From: Pseudomonas triclosanedens
GTDB taxonomy: Bacteria; Pseudomonadota; Gammaproteobacteria; Pseudomonadales; Pseudomonadaceae
Length of the DNA: 64,000 nt
Assembly: GCF_026686735.1 (NCBI RefSeq)
Contig: NZ_CP113432.1
Coordinates: 3,027,001 to 3,091,000 of the forward strand
Reading direction: 5' to 3'
Part shown: one piece after another, positions 45,720 through 54,290 of the stretch
How positions within the stretch are numbered: the first letter of the stretch is position 1
Layout of the letters: the number at the start of each line of letters is the position of its first letter
Notes under the pieces: model-generated
Databases searched by the model: none
Told to the model about the DNA's origin: nothing
Seen by the model: only the letters and a program-made list of their open reading frames with translations
Made by a program: the position numbers and the translations under genes

Positions 45720-47216
45720 TCAATGGCTGCCCGTTAGCTTGGGCTGATTGCGCGTCGAGATCGCAATGTAGATCGCAACGAGGAAGACGAGCGCAGCGGC
45801 GGTCCAGACCGAAGCGACAAACCCCTGATCGAAAGCGCTGCGCGCAATAGTCATCAGTTGTTCGGCCCCTTTCGGGTTCAAAGATTCGGCAGCGATGATC
45901 GCCTGATCGATGCTGTCGCGCGCCGCAAGCGGCACTTCAAAACCGTCTGGCAGGATGAAGGCGCGTGTGTAGAAGAGCGATAGCATCGTGCCGATGAGAG
46001 CGACGCCGATGGTGCTGCCGAACTCGTACGACACTTCTTCGATCGAGGCGGCCATGCCGGCCTTTTCAGGCGGGGCACTGAGCATGATGGCGCCCGAAGC
46101 GCCGGTCATGGTGCCGCCAACTCCCAAGCCGATCGCTACCATTGGCACGAGCCGCATCATGAAGCTGCTATCGTAGGTGAGTGCGAGCCCGGCGAGGCCC
46201 GCGGCGGTAACGAACAGCGCTCCCCATATCACCGTCGCGTTGCCGATCCGGTTCGACAAAAGGCCAGCAATCGGCCCGATGACGAGGGAAGCGATCGATA
46301 GCGGCATCAAGGCGAATGCTGCCTCGAGCGGCGACATGCCGCTGACAAGCTGAAGACGCTGGGTGAGCACCAGCAGCACGCCTATCATGGCGAGCATGGA
46401 GACCATCGCAGCGAGCGCACCACCCCGGAAGACCGGGTTCGGAAAGAGGCTGAAATCCACCATGGGTTCAGCCATTGCCCTCTGCGAGCGCACAAACCAG
46501 AATAGGAACGCGGCACCGATGACGCCGGACCCGACTGCAATGAGGATCGACGGGTCGATCTTGCTCGTCTCCTTGATCGCATAGATGACGCCGACAAGGC
46601 CGATCATGACGATGATCGCGCCCGAAAACTTCCATGTCCGCTGTGGATTGCCCGGAATGTTGGGCACAAGACGCGGTGTCAGGAGCAGCGCCAGGATGAC
46701 GACGGGCACGTTGATGAGGAACACCGATCCCCACCAGAAGAATTCGAGCAGAATACCGCCGACCACCGTGCCGAAGGCTGCGCCGCCAGAGGCGACCGCC
46801 GCCCATACGCCAATCGCAAGGCTGCGCTCGCGGTCGTCGGTGAAGGTAATGCGGATGATCGAAAGCGTTGCCGGTATCATCATCGCTGCGCCAACGGCGA
46901 GAAGCGCTCGCGAGGCGATCAGAATACCTGGCGTGGGCGAGTAGGCGGCAATGACCGAGGCAATCCCGAAGACGATCAGACCCATCAGGAACATGCGCCT
47001 GTGGCCGATCTTGTCGCCAAGCGTGCCAGTGCTCATGAGAAGGCCCGCCATGACGAGAGGATAGGCGTTGACGATCCAGAGCTTTTCAGCGTTCGACGCA
47101 CCAAGATCGTGCGTCAGCCGGGGCAGTGCCGTGTATAGAACTGTAACGTCAATGCAGATGAGAAAAAGGGCTGTCGATACGATCAGCAGTACGAGCCAGC
47201 GATTTGGTGACGGCAT
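45720..47216 (-). CDS. MFS multidrug efflux transporter, DHA2 (QacA/SmvA-like)
   Basis: This is a proton-driven drug exporter with about 14 transmembrane helices, 498 residues from ATG 47216; a TTG at 47237 would add seven. Family marks are FLICIDVTVLYTALPRL (antiporter motif D1 region), GTLGDKIGHRRMFLMG (motif A) and GAAFGTVVGGILLEFFWWGSVFLINVP (motif C). By homology QacA/SmvA proteins export cationic biocides and dyes; the substrate here is not proven. Its base composition resembles alphaproteobacterial or Pseudomonas DNA rather than its AT-rich neighbours. The 5' side is cut by IS26 68 bp upstream, which may have removed a regulator. Confidence 0.85.
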   Translation of the reverse strand: MPSPNRWLVLLIVSTALFLICIDVTVLYTALPRLTHDLGASNAEKLWIVNAYPLVMAGLLMSTGTLGDKIGHRRMFLMGLIVFGIASVIAAYSPTPGILIASRALLAVGAAMMIPATLSIIRITFTDDRERSLAIGVWAAVASGGAAFGTVVGGILLEFFWWGSVFLINVPVVILALLLTPRLVPNIPGNPQRTWKFSGAIIVMIGLVGVIYAIKETSKIDPSILIAVGSGVIGAAFLFWFVRSQRAMAEPMVDFSLFPNPVFRGGALAAMVSMLAMIGVLLVLTQRLQLVSGMSPLEAAFALMPLSIASLVIGPIAGLLSNRIGNATVIWGALFVTAAGLAGLALTYDSSFMMRLVPMVAIGLGVGGTMTGASGAIMLSAPPEKAGMAASIEEVSYEFGSTIGVALIGTMLSLFYTRAFILPDGFEVPLAARDSIDQAIIAAESLNPKGAEQLMTIARSAFDQGFVASVWTAAALVFLVAIYIAISTRNQPKLTGSH

Positions 47217-47234
47217 GAAAAACACCCGACTGCG

Positions 47235-47246
47235 CAATGCGCATTG
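47235..47246. promoter_or_regulatory. 12-bp perfect palindrome before the MFS gene
   Basis: CAATGCGCATTG is a perfect palindrome 18 bases upstream of the MFS ATG, within a GCGCAATGCGC-rich stretch. TetR-type repressors of SmvA/QacA pumps bind such sites. No regulator gene is left next to it. Confidence 0.4.
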
Positions 47247-47283
47247 TTAGAGGACTATTGGTTGCGATTGTAACTGAACAGGC

Positions 47284-48103
47284 GGCACTGTTGCAAATAG
47301 TCGGTGGTGATAAACTTATCATCCCCTTTTGCTGATGGAGCTGCACATGAACCCATTCAAAGGCCGGCATTTTCAGCGTGACATCATTCTGTGGGCCGTA
47401 CGCTGGTACTGCAAATACGGCATCAGTTACCGTGAGCTGCAGGAGATGCTGGCTGAACGCGGAGTGAATGTCGATCACTCCACGATTTACCGCTGGGTTC
47501 AGCGTTATGCGCCTGAAATGGAAAAACGGCTGCGCTGGTACTGGCGTAACCCTTCCGATCTTTGCCCGTGGCACATGGATGAAACCTACGTGAAGGTCAA
47601 TGGCCGCTGGGCGTATCTGTACCGGGCCGTCGACAGCCGGGGCCGCACTGTCGATTTTTATCTCTCCTCCCGTCGTAACAGCAAAGCTGCATACCGGTTT
47701 CTGGGTAAAATCCTCAACAACGTGAAGAAGTGGCAGATCCCGCGATTCATCAACACGGATAAAGCGCCCGCCTATGGTCGCGCGCTTGCTCTGCTCAAAC
47801 GCGAAGGCCGGTGCCCGTCTGACGTTGAACACCGACAGATTAAGTACCGGAACAACGTGATTGAATGCGATCATGGCAAACTGAAACGGATAATCGGCGC
47901 CACGCTGGGATTTAAATCCATGAAGACGGCTTACGCCACCATCAAAGGTATTGAGGTGATGCGTGCACTACGCAAAGGCCAGGCCTCAGCATTTTATTAT
48001 GGTGATCCCCTGGGCGAAATGCGCCTGGTAAGCAGAGTTTTTGAAATGTAAGGCCTTTGAATAAGACAAAAGGCTGCCTCATCGCTAACTTTGCAACAGT
48101 GCC
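47284..48103 (+). mobile_element. IS26, copy 2
   Basis: This 820-bp element is the same as copy 1, with flanks GAACAGGC (left) and TAAAATAA (right) and no duplication. It separates the MFS module from the msr(E)-mph(E) module. Confidence 0.97.
47347..48051 (+). CDS. tnpA: IS26 transposase
   Basis: The translated 234-residue protein is identical to copy 1, with all three catalytic residues and Gly184 present. Confidence 0.97.
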   Translation: MNPFKGRHFQRDIILWAVRWYCKYGISYRELQEMLAERGVNVDHSTIYRWVQRYAPEMEKRLRWYWRNPSDLCPWHMDETYVKVNGRWAYLYRAVDSRGRTVDFYLSSRRNSKAAYRFLGKILNNVKKWQIPRFINTDKAPAYGRALALLKREGRCPSDVEHRQIKYRNNVIECDHGKLKRIIGATLGFKSMKTAYATIKGIEVMRALRKGQASAFYYGDPLGEMRLVSRVFEM

Positions 48104-48201
48104 TAAAATAAGCCTTATATCCAAGCATAAAACAAGGTTGTCTAGACTTCTTTTAACAGTAAAGTTATCATAAAACTGAATTTTATTTTTTAGGTAAGTT
48201 T

Positions 48202-48225
48202 ATGCATTCTATCCGCATTCGTTAA
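48202..48225 (+). CDS. candidate msr(E) leader peptide 1 (MHSIRIR)
   Basis: This seven-codon ORF starts at ATG 48202 after TAGGTAAG. It ends Arg-Ile-Arg, which fits the Arg/Lys-x-Arg/Lys motif at which macrolide-bound ribosomes stall in erm and msr leader peptides such as MRLR-type leaders. Its codons 4-8 lie in the 5' arm of a long stem (48211-48233 with 48273-48299). No larger gene lies in the 48104-48500 leader. Confidence 0.5.
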   Translation: MHSIRIR

Positions 48226-48299
48226 GACACAACTATTTGCATAGTGACACTATTTTATAATGGTGGGCTTTTGTTGTGTCTTTAAGAATATATGCGGAT
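48211..48299 (+). promoter_or_regulatory. leader stem overlapping leader peptide 1
   Basis: ATCCGCAT (48211-48218) pairs with ATGCGGAT (48292-48299), and AAGACACAAC (48224-48233) pairs with GTTGTGTCTT (48273-48282). The 5' arm is inside and just after the leader ORF, so a ribosome stalled on the Arg codons would open the stem, as in known macrolide attenuators. Confidence 0.5.
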
Positions 48300-48372
48300 A
48301 TATAAAGTAAAAGTATGCTTAATTTATAAGTATGCTTTTAGTGCATAGTTTCCAGTTATAACTTAATTGACT

Positions 48373-48411
48373 AGCTATTTGTCCACCCTGTGGATGAATA
48401 GCTTTTTTTTT
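48373..48411 (+). terminator. rho-independent terminator in the msr(E) leader
   Basis: AGCTATT (48373-48379) and TCCAC (48382-48386) pair with GTGGA (48390-48394) and AATAGCT (48397-48403), directly followed by nine T (48403-48411). This strong terminator lies in front of msr(E), not after a gene, which argues for attenuation. Confidence 0.65.
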
Positions 48412-48425
48412 GGGAGGACACTGTG

Positions 48426-48490
48426 ATGCTAGCTTTTGTTTTCACCTAAATCCTGTTTGCTGCATAAAAAATTTCAAGAGCTAAACAGGA
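48426..48490 (+). promoter_or_regulatory. leader peptide 2 (MLAFVFT) and SD-hiding stem of msr(E)
   Basis: A second mini-ORF (48426-48449) follows a GGGAGGA ribosome binding site (48412-48418). Right after its stop, TCCTGTTT (48451-48458) can pair with AAACAGGA (48483-48490), which includes the msr(E) Shine-Dalgarno. This is the layout of translational attenuators such as ermC, whose leader stalls at a hydrophobic IFVI segment; AFVF here is similar in character. Confidence 0.5.
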
Positions 48491-48500
48491 GTAAATAAAA

Positions 48501-49976
48501 ATGAGTTTAATTATTAAAGCGAGAAACATACGCTTGGATTATGCTGGGCGTGATGTTTTGGATATTGATGAATTGGAAATTCACTCTTATGACCGTATTG
48601 GTCTTGTGGGTGATAACGGAGCAGGAAAGAGTAGTTTACTCAAAGTACTTAATGGCGAAATTGTTTTAGCCGAAGCGACATTACAGCGTTTTGGTGATTT
48701 TGCACATATCAGCCAACTGGGCGGAATCGAAATAGAAACGGTCGAAGACCGGGCAATGTTATCTCGCCTTGGTGTTTCCAATGTACAAAACGACACAATG
48801 AGTGGCGGAGAGGAAACTCGTGCAAAAATTGCTGCCGCATTTTCCCAACAAGTACATGGCATTCTAGCGGATGAACCAACCAGCCACCTTGATCTCAATG
48901 GAATAGATCTACTTATTGGTCAACTTAAAGCATTTGATGGAGCATTACTTGTTATCAGTCATGACCGATATTTTCTTGATATGGTTGTAGACAAGATATG
49001 GGAGTTAAAAGACGGTAAAATTACGGAATATTGGGGTGGTTACTCGGATTACTTGCGTCAAAAAGAAGAAGAGCGACAACACCAAGCCGTAGAATATGAG
49101 CTGATGATGAAGGAACGGGAGCGATTAGAATCTGCTGTGCAAGAAAAACGCCAGCAAGCTAATCGATTAGACAATAAGAAAAAAGGAGAAAAATCCAAAA
49201 ACTCTACCGAAAGTGCTGGACGACTTGGGCATGCAAAAATGACTGGCACCAAGCAAAGAAAACTGTATCAGGCAGCTAAGAGTATGGAAAAGCGTTTGGC
49301 TGCATTAGAAGATATTCAAGCACCAGAGCATTTGCGTTCTATTCGTTTTCGTCAAAGTTCAGCCCTAGAACTGCACAATAAGTTCCCGATTACGGCAGAT
49401 GGTCTGAGCTTAAAATTTGGTAGCCGTACTATCTTTGATGACGCTAACTTTATAATACCGCTTGGCGCTAAAGTCGCTATAACTGGATCGAATGGAACAG
49501 GGAAAACGTCCTTGTTAAAAATGATATCAGAACGTGCTGATGGATTAACCATATCTCCAAAAGCTGAAATTGGCTACTTTACACAAACAGGATATAAATT
49601 TAACACGCATAAATCTGTGCTCTCCTTTATGCAGGAAGAGTGCGAGTACACAGTTGCGGAAATTCGTGCAGTATTGGCTTCAATGGGGATCGGAGCGAAT
49701 GATATTCAAAAAAACTTATCCGACTTATCGGGAGGTGAAATCATCAAACTGCTTTTATCCAAAATGCTTTTAGGAAAATATAATATTTTGCTTATGGATG
49801 AACCAGGAAACTATCTTGACCTAAAAAGTATTGCCGCATTAGAAACAATGATGAAGTCCTATGCAGGAACTATTATCTTCGTATCTCATGACAAGCAATT
49901 GGTCGATAATATTGCTGACATTATCTACGAGATCAAAGACCACAAAATCATCAAGACTTTTGAGAGAGATTGTTAA
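48501..49976 (+). CDS. msr(E): ABC-F ribosomal protection protein Msr(E)
   Basis: Msr(E) binds the ribosome E site and displaces macrolides and streptogramin B from the exit tunnel. The protein has 491 residues and no membrane segments, with two ATPase domains. Walker A motifs are GDNGAGKSS (near 36) and GSNGTGKTS (near 330). Signatures are MSGGE (near 99) and LSGGE (near 412). Walker B segments are [10 protein letters not shown] and [10 protein letters not shown]. The charged interdomain linker (about 185-270; [10 protein letters not shown]) is the antibiotic-resistance domain. AGGAG lies 10 bases before the ATG. Low GC marks it as foreign. It forms an operon with mph(E) 55 bp downstream. 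Confidence 0.97.
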   Translation: MSLIIKARNIRLDYAGRDVLDIDELEIHSYDRIGLVGDNGAGKSSLLKVLNGEIVLAEATLQRFGDFAHISQLGGIEIETVEDRAMLSRLGVSNVQNDTMSGGEETRAKIAAAFSQQVHGILADEPTSHLDLNGIDLLIGQLKAFDGALLVISHDRYFLDMVVDKIWELKDGKITEYWGGYSDYLRQKEEERQHQAVEYELMMKERERLESAVQEKRQQANRLDNKKKGEKSKNSTESAGRLGHAKMTGTKQRKLYQAAKSMEKRLAALEDIQAPEHLRSIRFRQSSALELHNKFPITADGLSLKFGSRTIFDDANFIIPLGAKVAITGSNGTGKTSLLKMISERADGLTISPKAEIGYFTQTGYKFNTHKSVLSFMQEECEYTVAEIRAVLASMGIGANDIQKNLSDLSGGEIIKLLLSKMLLGKYNILLMDEPGNYLDLKSIAALETMMKSYAGTIIFVSHDKQLVDNIADIIYEIKDHKIIKTFERDC

Positions 49977-50031
49977 TGATAGCCAATCTAATCCGAACAT
50001 TAATTATTGAACTCTTTAAAGGAAATTAAAA

Positions 50032-50916
50032 ATGACAATTCAAGATATTCAATCACTTGCTGAAGCACACGGCTTGTTGCTTACGGACAAAATGAATTTC
50101 AATGAAATGGGCATTGATTTTAAGGTCGTTTTTGCTCTTGATACAAAGGGGCAACAATGGTTGCTGCGTATTCCTCGTCGTGATGGCATGAGGGAACAAA
50201 TCAAGAAAGAAAAACGCATTTTAGAATTGGTAAAAAAACATCTTTCTGTAGAGGTTCCTGATTGGAGAATTTCATCTACAGAATTAGTGGCTTATCCCAT
50301 ACTTAAAGATAATCCTGTTTTAAATTTGGATGCTGAAACCTATGAAATAATTTGGAATATGGACAAAGATAGCCCGAAATACATAACATCTTTGGCAAAA
50401 ACCTTATTTGAAATCCATAGTATTCCTGAAAAAGAAGTTCGGGAAAATGATTTGAAAATTATGAAACCTTCAGATTTAAGACCTGAAATAGCAAACAATT
50501 TGCAGTTAGTAAAATCTGAAATTGGTATAAGTGAGCAATTGGAAACCCGCTACAGAAAATGGTTGGATAATGATGTTCTATGGGCAGATTTCACCCAATT
50601 TATACATGGCGATTTATATGCTGGGCATGTACTAGCTTCAAAGGATGGAGCTGTTTCAGGCGTTATTGATTGGTCAACAGCCCATATAGATGACCCAGCG
50701 ATTGATTTTGCTGGGCATGTAACTTTGTTTGGAGAAGAAAGCCTCAAAACTCTAATCATCGAGTATGAAAAACTAGGGGGTAAAGTTTGGAATAAACTAT
50801 ATGAACAGACTTTAGAAAGAGCAGCGGCCTCTCCTTTGATGTATGGTTTATTTGCCTTAGAAACTCAAAATGAAAGCCTTATCGTTGGAGCAAAAGCTCA
50901 GTTGGGAGTTATATAA
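50032..50916 (+). CDS. mph(E): macrolide 2'-phosphotransferase Mph(E)
   Basis: It inactivates macrolides by GTP-dependent phosphorylation of the desosamine 2'-hydroxyl. The protein has 294 residues with an aminoglycoside-phosphotransferase-like fold: HGDLYAGHVL (catalytic Asp near 195) and VIDWSTAHIDDPAIDFA (metal-binding Asp near 214). AAAGGAAAT lies before the ATG. It is paired with msr(E) as usual, so one induction would give both target protection and drug inactivation. IS26 copy 3 begins 20 bp after its stop. Confidence 0.97.
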   Translation: MTIQDIQSLAEAHGLLLTDKMNFNEMGIDFKVVFALDTKGQQWLLRIPRRDGMREQIKKEKRILELVKKHLSVEVPDWRISSTELVAYPILKDNPVLNLDAETYEIIWNMDKDSPKYITSLAKTLFEIHSIPEKEVRENDLKIMKPSDLRPEIANNLQLVKSEIGISEQLETRYRKWLDNDVLWADFTQFIHGDLYAGHVLASKDGAVSGVIDWSTAHIDDPAIDFAGHVTLFGEESLKTLIIEYEKLGGKVWNKLYEQTLERAAASPLMYGLFALETQNESLIVGAKAQLGVI

Positions 50917-50936
50917 TTTAAAAATATGATTGCTGA

Positions 50937-51756
50937 GGCACTGTTGCAAATAGTCGGTGGTGATAAACTTATCATCCCCTTTTGCTGATGGAGCTGCACA
51001 TGAACCCATTCAAAGGCCGGCATTTTCAGCGTGACATCATTCTGTGGGCCGTACGCTGGTACTGCAAATACGGCATCAGTTACCGTGAGCTGCAGGAGAT
51101 GCTGGCTGAACGCGGAGTGAATGTCGATCACTCCACGATTTACCGCTGGGTTCAGCGTTATGCGCCTGAAATGGAAAAACGGCTGCGCTGGTACTGGCGT
51201 AACCCTTCCGATCTTTGCCCGTGGCACATGGATGAAACCTACGTGAAGGTCAATGGCCGCTGGGCGTATCTGTACCGGGCCGTCGACAGCCGGGGCCGCA
51301 CTGTCGATTTTTATCTCTCCTCCCGTCGTAACAGCAAAGCTGCATACCGGTTTCTGGGTAAAATCCTCAACAACGTGAAGAAGTGGCAGATCCCGCGATT
51401 CATCAACACGGATAAAGCGCCCGCCTATGGTCGCGCGCTTGCTCTGCTCAAACGCGAAGGCCGGTGCCCGTCTGACGTTGAACACCGACAGATTAAGTAC
51501 CGGAACAACGTGATTGAATGCGATCATGGCAAACTGAAACGGATAATCGGCGCCACGCTGGGATTTAAATCCATGAAGACGGCTTACGCCACCATCAAAG
51601 GTATTGAGGTGATGCGTGCACTACGCAAAGGCCAGGCCTCAGCATTTTATTATGGTGATCCCCTGGGCGAAATGCGCCTGGTAAGCAGAGTTTTTGAAAT
51701 GTAAGGCCTTTGAATAAGACAAAAGGCTGCCTCATCGCTAACTTTGCAACAGTGCC
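50937..51756 (+). mobile_element. IS26, copy 3
   Basis: Flanks are ATTGCTGA (left) and TTCTACGG (right). The right end truncates intI1. Copies 2 and 3 bound the msr(E)-mph(E) segment as a pseudo-compound transposon. Confidence 0.97.
51000..51704 (+). CDS. tnpA: IS26 transposase
   Basis: This intact 234-residue transposase is identical in translation to copies 1 and 2. Confidence 0.97.
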   Translation: MNPFKGRHFQRDIILWAVRWYCKYGISYRELQEMLAERGVNVDHSTIYRWVQRYAPEMEKRLRWYWRNPSDLCPWHMDETYVKVNGRWAYLYRAVDSRGRTVDFYLSSRRNSKAAYRFLGKILNNVKKWQIPRFINTDKAPAYGRALALLKREGRCPSDVEHRQIKYRNNVIECDHGKLKRIIGATLGFKSMKTAYATIKGIEVMRALRKGQASAFYYGDPLGEMRLVSRVFEM

Positions 51757-52554
51757 TTCTACGGCACGTTTGAAGGCGCGCTGAAAGGTCTGGTCATACA
51801 TGTGATGGCGACGCACGACACCGCTCCGTGGATCGGTCGAATGCGTGTGCTGCGCAAAAACCCAGAACCACGGCCAGGAATGCCCGGCGCGCGGATACTT
51901 CCGCTCAAGGGCGTCGGGAAGCGCAACGCCGCTGCGGCCCTCGGCCTGGTCCTTCAGCCACCATGCCCGTGCACGCGACAGCTGCTCGCGCAGGCTGGGT
52001 GCCAAGCTCTCGGGTAACATCAAGGCCCGATCCTTGGAGCCCTTGCCCTCCCGCACGATGATCGTGCCGTGATCGAAATCCAGATCCTTGACCCGCAGTT
52101 GCAAACCCTCACTGATCCGCATGCCCGTTCCATACAGAAGCTGGGCGAACAAACGATGCTCGCCTTCCAGAAAACCGAGGATGCGAACCACTTCATCCGG
52201 GGTCAGCACCACCGGCAAGCGCCGCGACGGCCGAGGTCTTCCGATCTCCTGAAGCCAGGGCAGATCCGTGCACAGCACCTTGCCGTAGAAGAACAGCAAG
52301 GCCGCCAATGCCTGACGATGCGTGGAGACCGAAACCTTGCGCTCGTTCGCCAGCCAGGACAGAAATGCCTCGACTTCGCTGCTGCCCAAGGTTGCCGGGT
52401 GACGCACACCGTGGAAACGGATGAAGGCACGAACCCAGTGGACATAAGCCTGTTCGGTTGGTAAGCTGTAATGCAAGTAGCGTATGCGCTCACGCAACTG
52501 GTCCAGAACCTTGACCGAACGCAGCGGTGGTAACGGCGCAGTGGCGGTTTTCAT
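51757..52554 (-). pseudogene. intI1: class 1 integron integrase, truncated by IS26
   Basis: The N-terminal 266 of 337 residues remain (ATG at 52554). They include the first catalytic Arg in [16 protein letters not shown] (residue 146) and the additional domain ([12 protein letters not shown]). IS26 removes the C-terminal box with the HxxR, the final His and the nucleophile Tyr312, so recombination is impossible; the frame runs into IS26 and stops near 51595. Residues 32 and 39 are Pro and His, as dictated by the overlapping Pc promoter variant. Cassettes here can no longer be moved by this integrase. Confidence 0.97.
52439..52467 (+). promoter_or_regulatory. cassette promoter Pc, weak variant with TGN-extended -10
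   Basis: The -35 is TGGACA (52439-52444), the spacer is 17 bases and the -10 is TAAGCT (52462-52467), preceded by TGG, which gives an extended -10. This is the PcW(TGN-10) type. It drives the cassette array from inside the intI1 coding sequence and survives the truncation. Confidence 0.92.
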
Positions 52555-52564
52555 GGCTTGTTAT

Positions 52565-52584
52565 GACTGTTTTTTTGTACAGTC
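52565..52584. promoter_or_regulatory. LexA box of the intI1 promoter
   Basis: CTGT (52567-52570), eight bases, ACAG (52579-52582) is the known SOS box of intI1. The P2 cassette promoter overlaps it: TTGTTA (52558-52563) and TACAGT (52578-52583) are only 14 bases apart, so P2 is the inactive form without the GGG insertion. Confidence 0.9.
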
Positions 52585-52634
52585 TATGCCTCGGGCATCC
52601 AAGCAGCAAGCGCGTTACGCCGTGGGTCGATGTT

Positions 52635-52692
52635 TGATGTTATGGAGCAGCAACGATGTTACGCAGCAGGGCAGTCGCCCTAAAACAAAGTT
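52635..52692 (+). other. attI1: attI1 recombination site
   Basis: This is the standard attI1 sequence ending AAACAAAG (52690) followed by TT. The crossover point, between 52690 and 52691, is where the first cassette (52691-53703) begins. Confidence 0.92.
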
Positions 52693-52849
52693 ATGTGCTT
52701 TCTCTAAAACTCACCAGGTTCACCAAAACTTTTTTCTAGCTGGCCGCATCGCTTATTTTGAATTAGCACCCTTTAAAATGCCATTTTGATGCCTTATCTT
52801 GGCTAAAACGGGGTGTTTTAAGTGTCTGTTTTTATTGGTTTTGTTTTTG

Positions 52850-52878
52850 TTGAGAACTTTCAGGTAAAATGGTAGTCT
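52850..52878 (+). promoter_or_regulatory. internal promoter of the qnrVC cassette
   Basis: TTGAGA (52850-52855), a 17-base spacer and TAGTCT (52873-52878) lie 30 bases before the qnrVC start. Unlike most cassettes, qnrVC cassettes are known to carry their own promoter at this place. It also makes the downstream genes less dependent on the weak Pc. Confidence 0.8.
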
Positions 52879-52907
52879 TCAAATCAAATGTTTTTTGGAG
52901 CTACAGC

Positions 52908-53564
52908 ATGGAAAAATCAAAGCAATTATATAATCAAGTGAACTTCTCACATCAGGACTTGCAAGAACATATCTTTAGCAATTGTACTTTTATACATTGT
53001 AATTTTAAGCGCTCAAACCTTCGAGATACACAGTTCATTAACTGTACTTTCATAGAGCAGGGGGCACTGGAAGGGTGCGATTTTTCTTATGCTGATCTTC
53101 GAGATGCTTCATTTAAAGATTGTCAGCTTTCAATGTCCCATTTTAAGGGGGCAAATTGCTTTGGTATTGAACTGAGAGATTGTGATCTTAAAGGGGCAAA
53201 TTTTAGCCAAGTTAGTTTTGTAAATCAGGTTTCGAATAAAATGTACTTTTGCTCTGCATACATAACAGGTTGTAACTTATCCTATGCCAATTTTGAGCAG
53301 CAGCTTATTGAAAAATGTGACCTGTTCGAAAATAGATGGATTGGTGCAAATCTTCGAGGCGCTTCATTTAAAGAATCAGATTTAAGTCGTGGCGTTTTTT
53401 CAGAAGACTGCTGGGAACAGTTTAGAGTACAAGGCTGTGATTTAAGTCATTCAGAGCTTTATGGTTTAGATCCTCGAAAGATTGATCTTACAGGTGTAAA
53501 AATATGCTCGTGGCAACAGGAGCAGTTACTGGAGCAATTAGGGGTAATCATTGTTCCTGACTAA
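52908..53564 (+). CDS. qnrVC: quinolone resistance pentapeptide protein QnrVC
   Basis: Qnr proteins protect DNA gyrase and topoisomerase IV from quinolones. The 218-residue protein is a chain of pentapeptide repeats (A/C-D/N-L-x-x), for example CDFSYADLRDASF and GCNLSYANF, with the two loops and central GIELR hinge of Qnr proteins. It belongs to the QnrVC1/VC6-like lineage by its N-terminus MEKSKQLYNQVNFSHQD; I do not call an allele. It is the first cassette. Low GC and a VCR-like attC point to a Vibrio origin. Confidence 0.95.
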   Translation: MEKSKQLYNQVNFSHQDLQEHIFSNCTFIHCNFKRSNLRDTQFINCTFIEQGALEGCDFSYADLRDASFKDCQLSMSHFKGANCFGIELRDCDLKGANFSQVSFVNQVSNKMYFCSAYITGCNLSYANFEQQLIEKCDLFENRWIGANLRGASFKESDLSRGVFSEDCWEQFRVQGCDLSHSELYGLDPRKIDLTGVKICSWQQEQLLEQLGVIIVPD

Positions 53565-53583
53565 GCGCAAGATTCGGCTACGC

Positions 53584-53709
53584 ACATAACAAAGCGTTTA
53601 AGACAGATTCGCAACGCTGGGCATTTTCGGTTTGCTTTGAATTTAGTGTTTACGGCACAATGGTTTAGGTTGGGTGGCATGTTGCTCACTACTTAACGCG
53701 GCGTTAGGC
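53584..53709. other. attC of the qnrVC cassette (VCR-like, ~126 bp)
   Basis: It runs from ACATAAC (53584) to GTTAGGC (53703-53709) with GTTTAG and TTTGAATTTAGTG blocks that resemble Vibrio cholerae repeats. The cassette border is G|TT at 53703/53704. Confidence 0.85.
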
Positions 53710-53728
53710 AGCACAGAGCGACCATTTC

Positions 53729-54283
53729 ATGTCCGCGAGCACCCCCCCCATAACTCTTCGCCTCATGACCGAGCGCGACCTGCCGATGCTCCATGATTGG
53801 CTCAACCGGCCGCACATCGTTGAGTGGTGGGGTGGTGACGAAGAGCGACCGACTCTTGATGAAGTGCTGGAACACTACCTGCCCAGAGCGATGGCGGAAG
53901 AGTCCGTAACACCGTACATCGCAATGCTGGGCGAGGAACCGATCGGCTATGCTCAGTCGTACGTCGCGCTCGGAAGCGGTGATGGCTGGTGGGAAGATGA
54001 AACTGATCCAGGAGTGCGAGGAATAGACCAGTCTCTGGCTGACCCGACACAGTTGAACAAAGGCCTAGGAACAAGGCTTGTCCGCGCTCTCGTTGAACTA
54101 CTGTTCTCGGACCCCACCGTGACGAAGATTCAGACCGACCCGACTCCGAACAACCATCGAGCCATACGCTGCTATGAGAAGGCAGGATTCGTGCGGGAGA
54201 AGATCATCACCACGCCTGACGGGCCGGCGGTTTACATGGTTCAAACACGACAAGCCTTCGAGAGAAAGCGCGGTGTTGCCTAA
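53729..54283 (+). CDS. aac(6')-IIa: aminoglycoside 6'-N-acetyltransferase type II
   Basis: It acetylates the 6'-amino group of tobramycin, netilmicin and gentamicin. The 184-residue GNAT protein has the acetyl-CoA loop (LNKGLGTRLVRAL) and the C-terminus RQAFERKRGVA of AAC(6')-IIa. The segment GIDQSLADPT has Ser where amikacin-active Ib enzymes have Leu, a difference linked to gentamicin rather than amikacin specificity. GDGWWEDE and TPDGPAV show that the two substitutions of the fluoroquinolone-acetylating cr form are absent. It is the second cassette; its attC is split by an IS. Confidence 0.93.
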   Translation: MSASTPPITLRLMTERDLPMLHDWLNRPHIVEWWGGDEERPTLDEVLEHYLPRAMAEESVTPYIAMLGEEPIGYAQSYVALGSGDGWWEDETDPGVRGIDQSLADPTQLNKGLGTRLVRALVELLFSDPTVTKIQTDPTPNNHRAIRCYEKAGFVREKIITTPDGPAVYMVQTRQAFERKRGVA

Positions 54284-54290
54284 CAACTCA
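54278..54290. other. attC of aac(6')-IIa, left part
   Basis: GCCTAAC at 54278-54284 is the inverse core and includes the gene stop. The continuation (TTCAAGCCGACGCC...) is found 1.38 kb downstream at 55673, after the IS1111-family element. Confidence 0.88.

Noticed and set aside
47149..47874. Repeated leftward ORFs across each IS26
   Set aside because: The same antisense frame appears in all copies because the IS is repeated; it mirrors the transposase.
52558..52583. Second integron promoter P2
   Set aside because: The -35 and -10 hexamers are 14 bases apart; the GGG insertion that creates an active 17-base spacing is absent.
53729..54283. Possible fluoroquinolone-acetylating aac(6')-Ib-cr
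   Set aside because: The diagnostic positions read GDGWWE and TPDGP, not the Arg and Tyr of the cr form, and the overall sequence is AAC(6')-II type.
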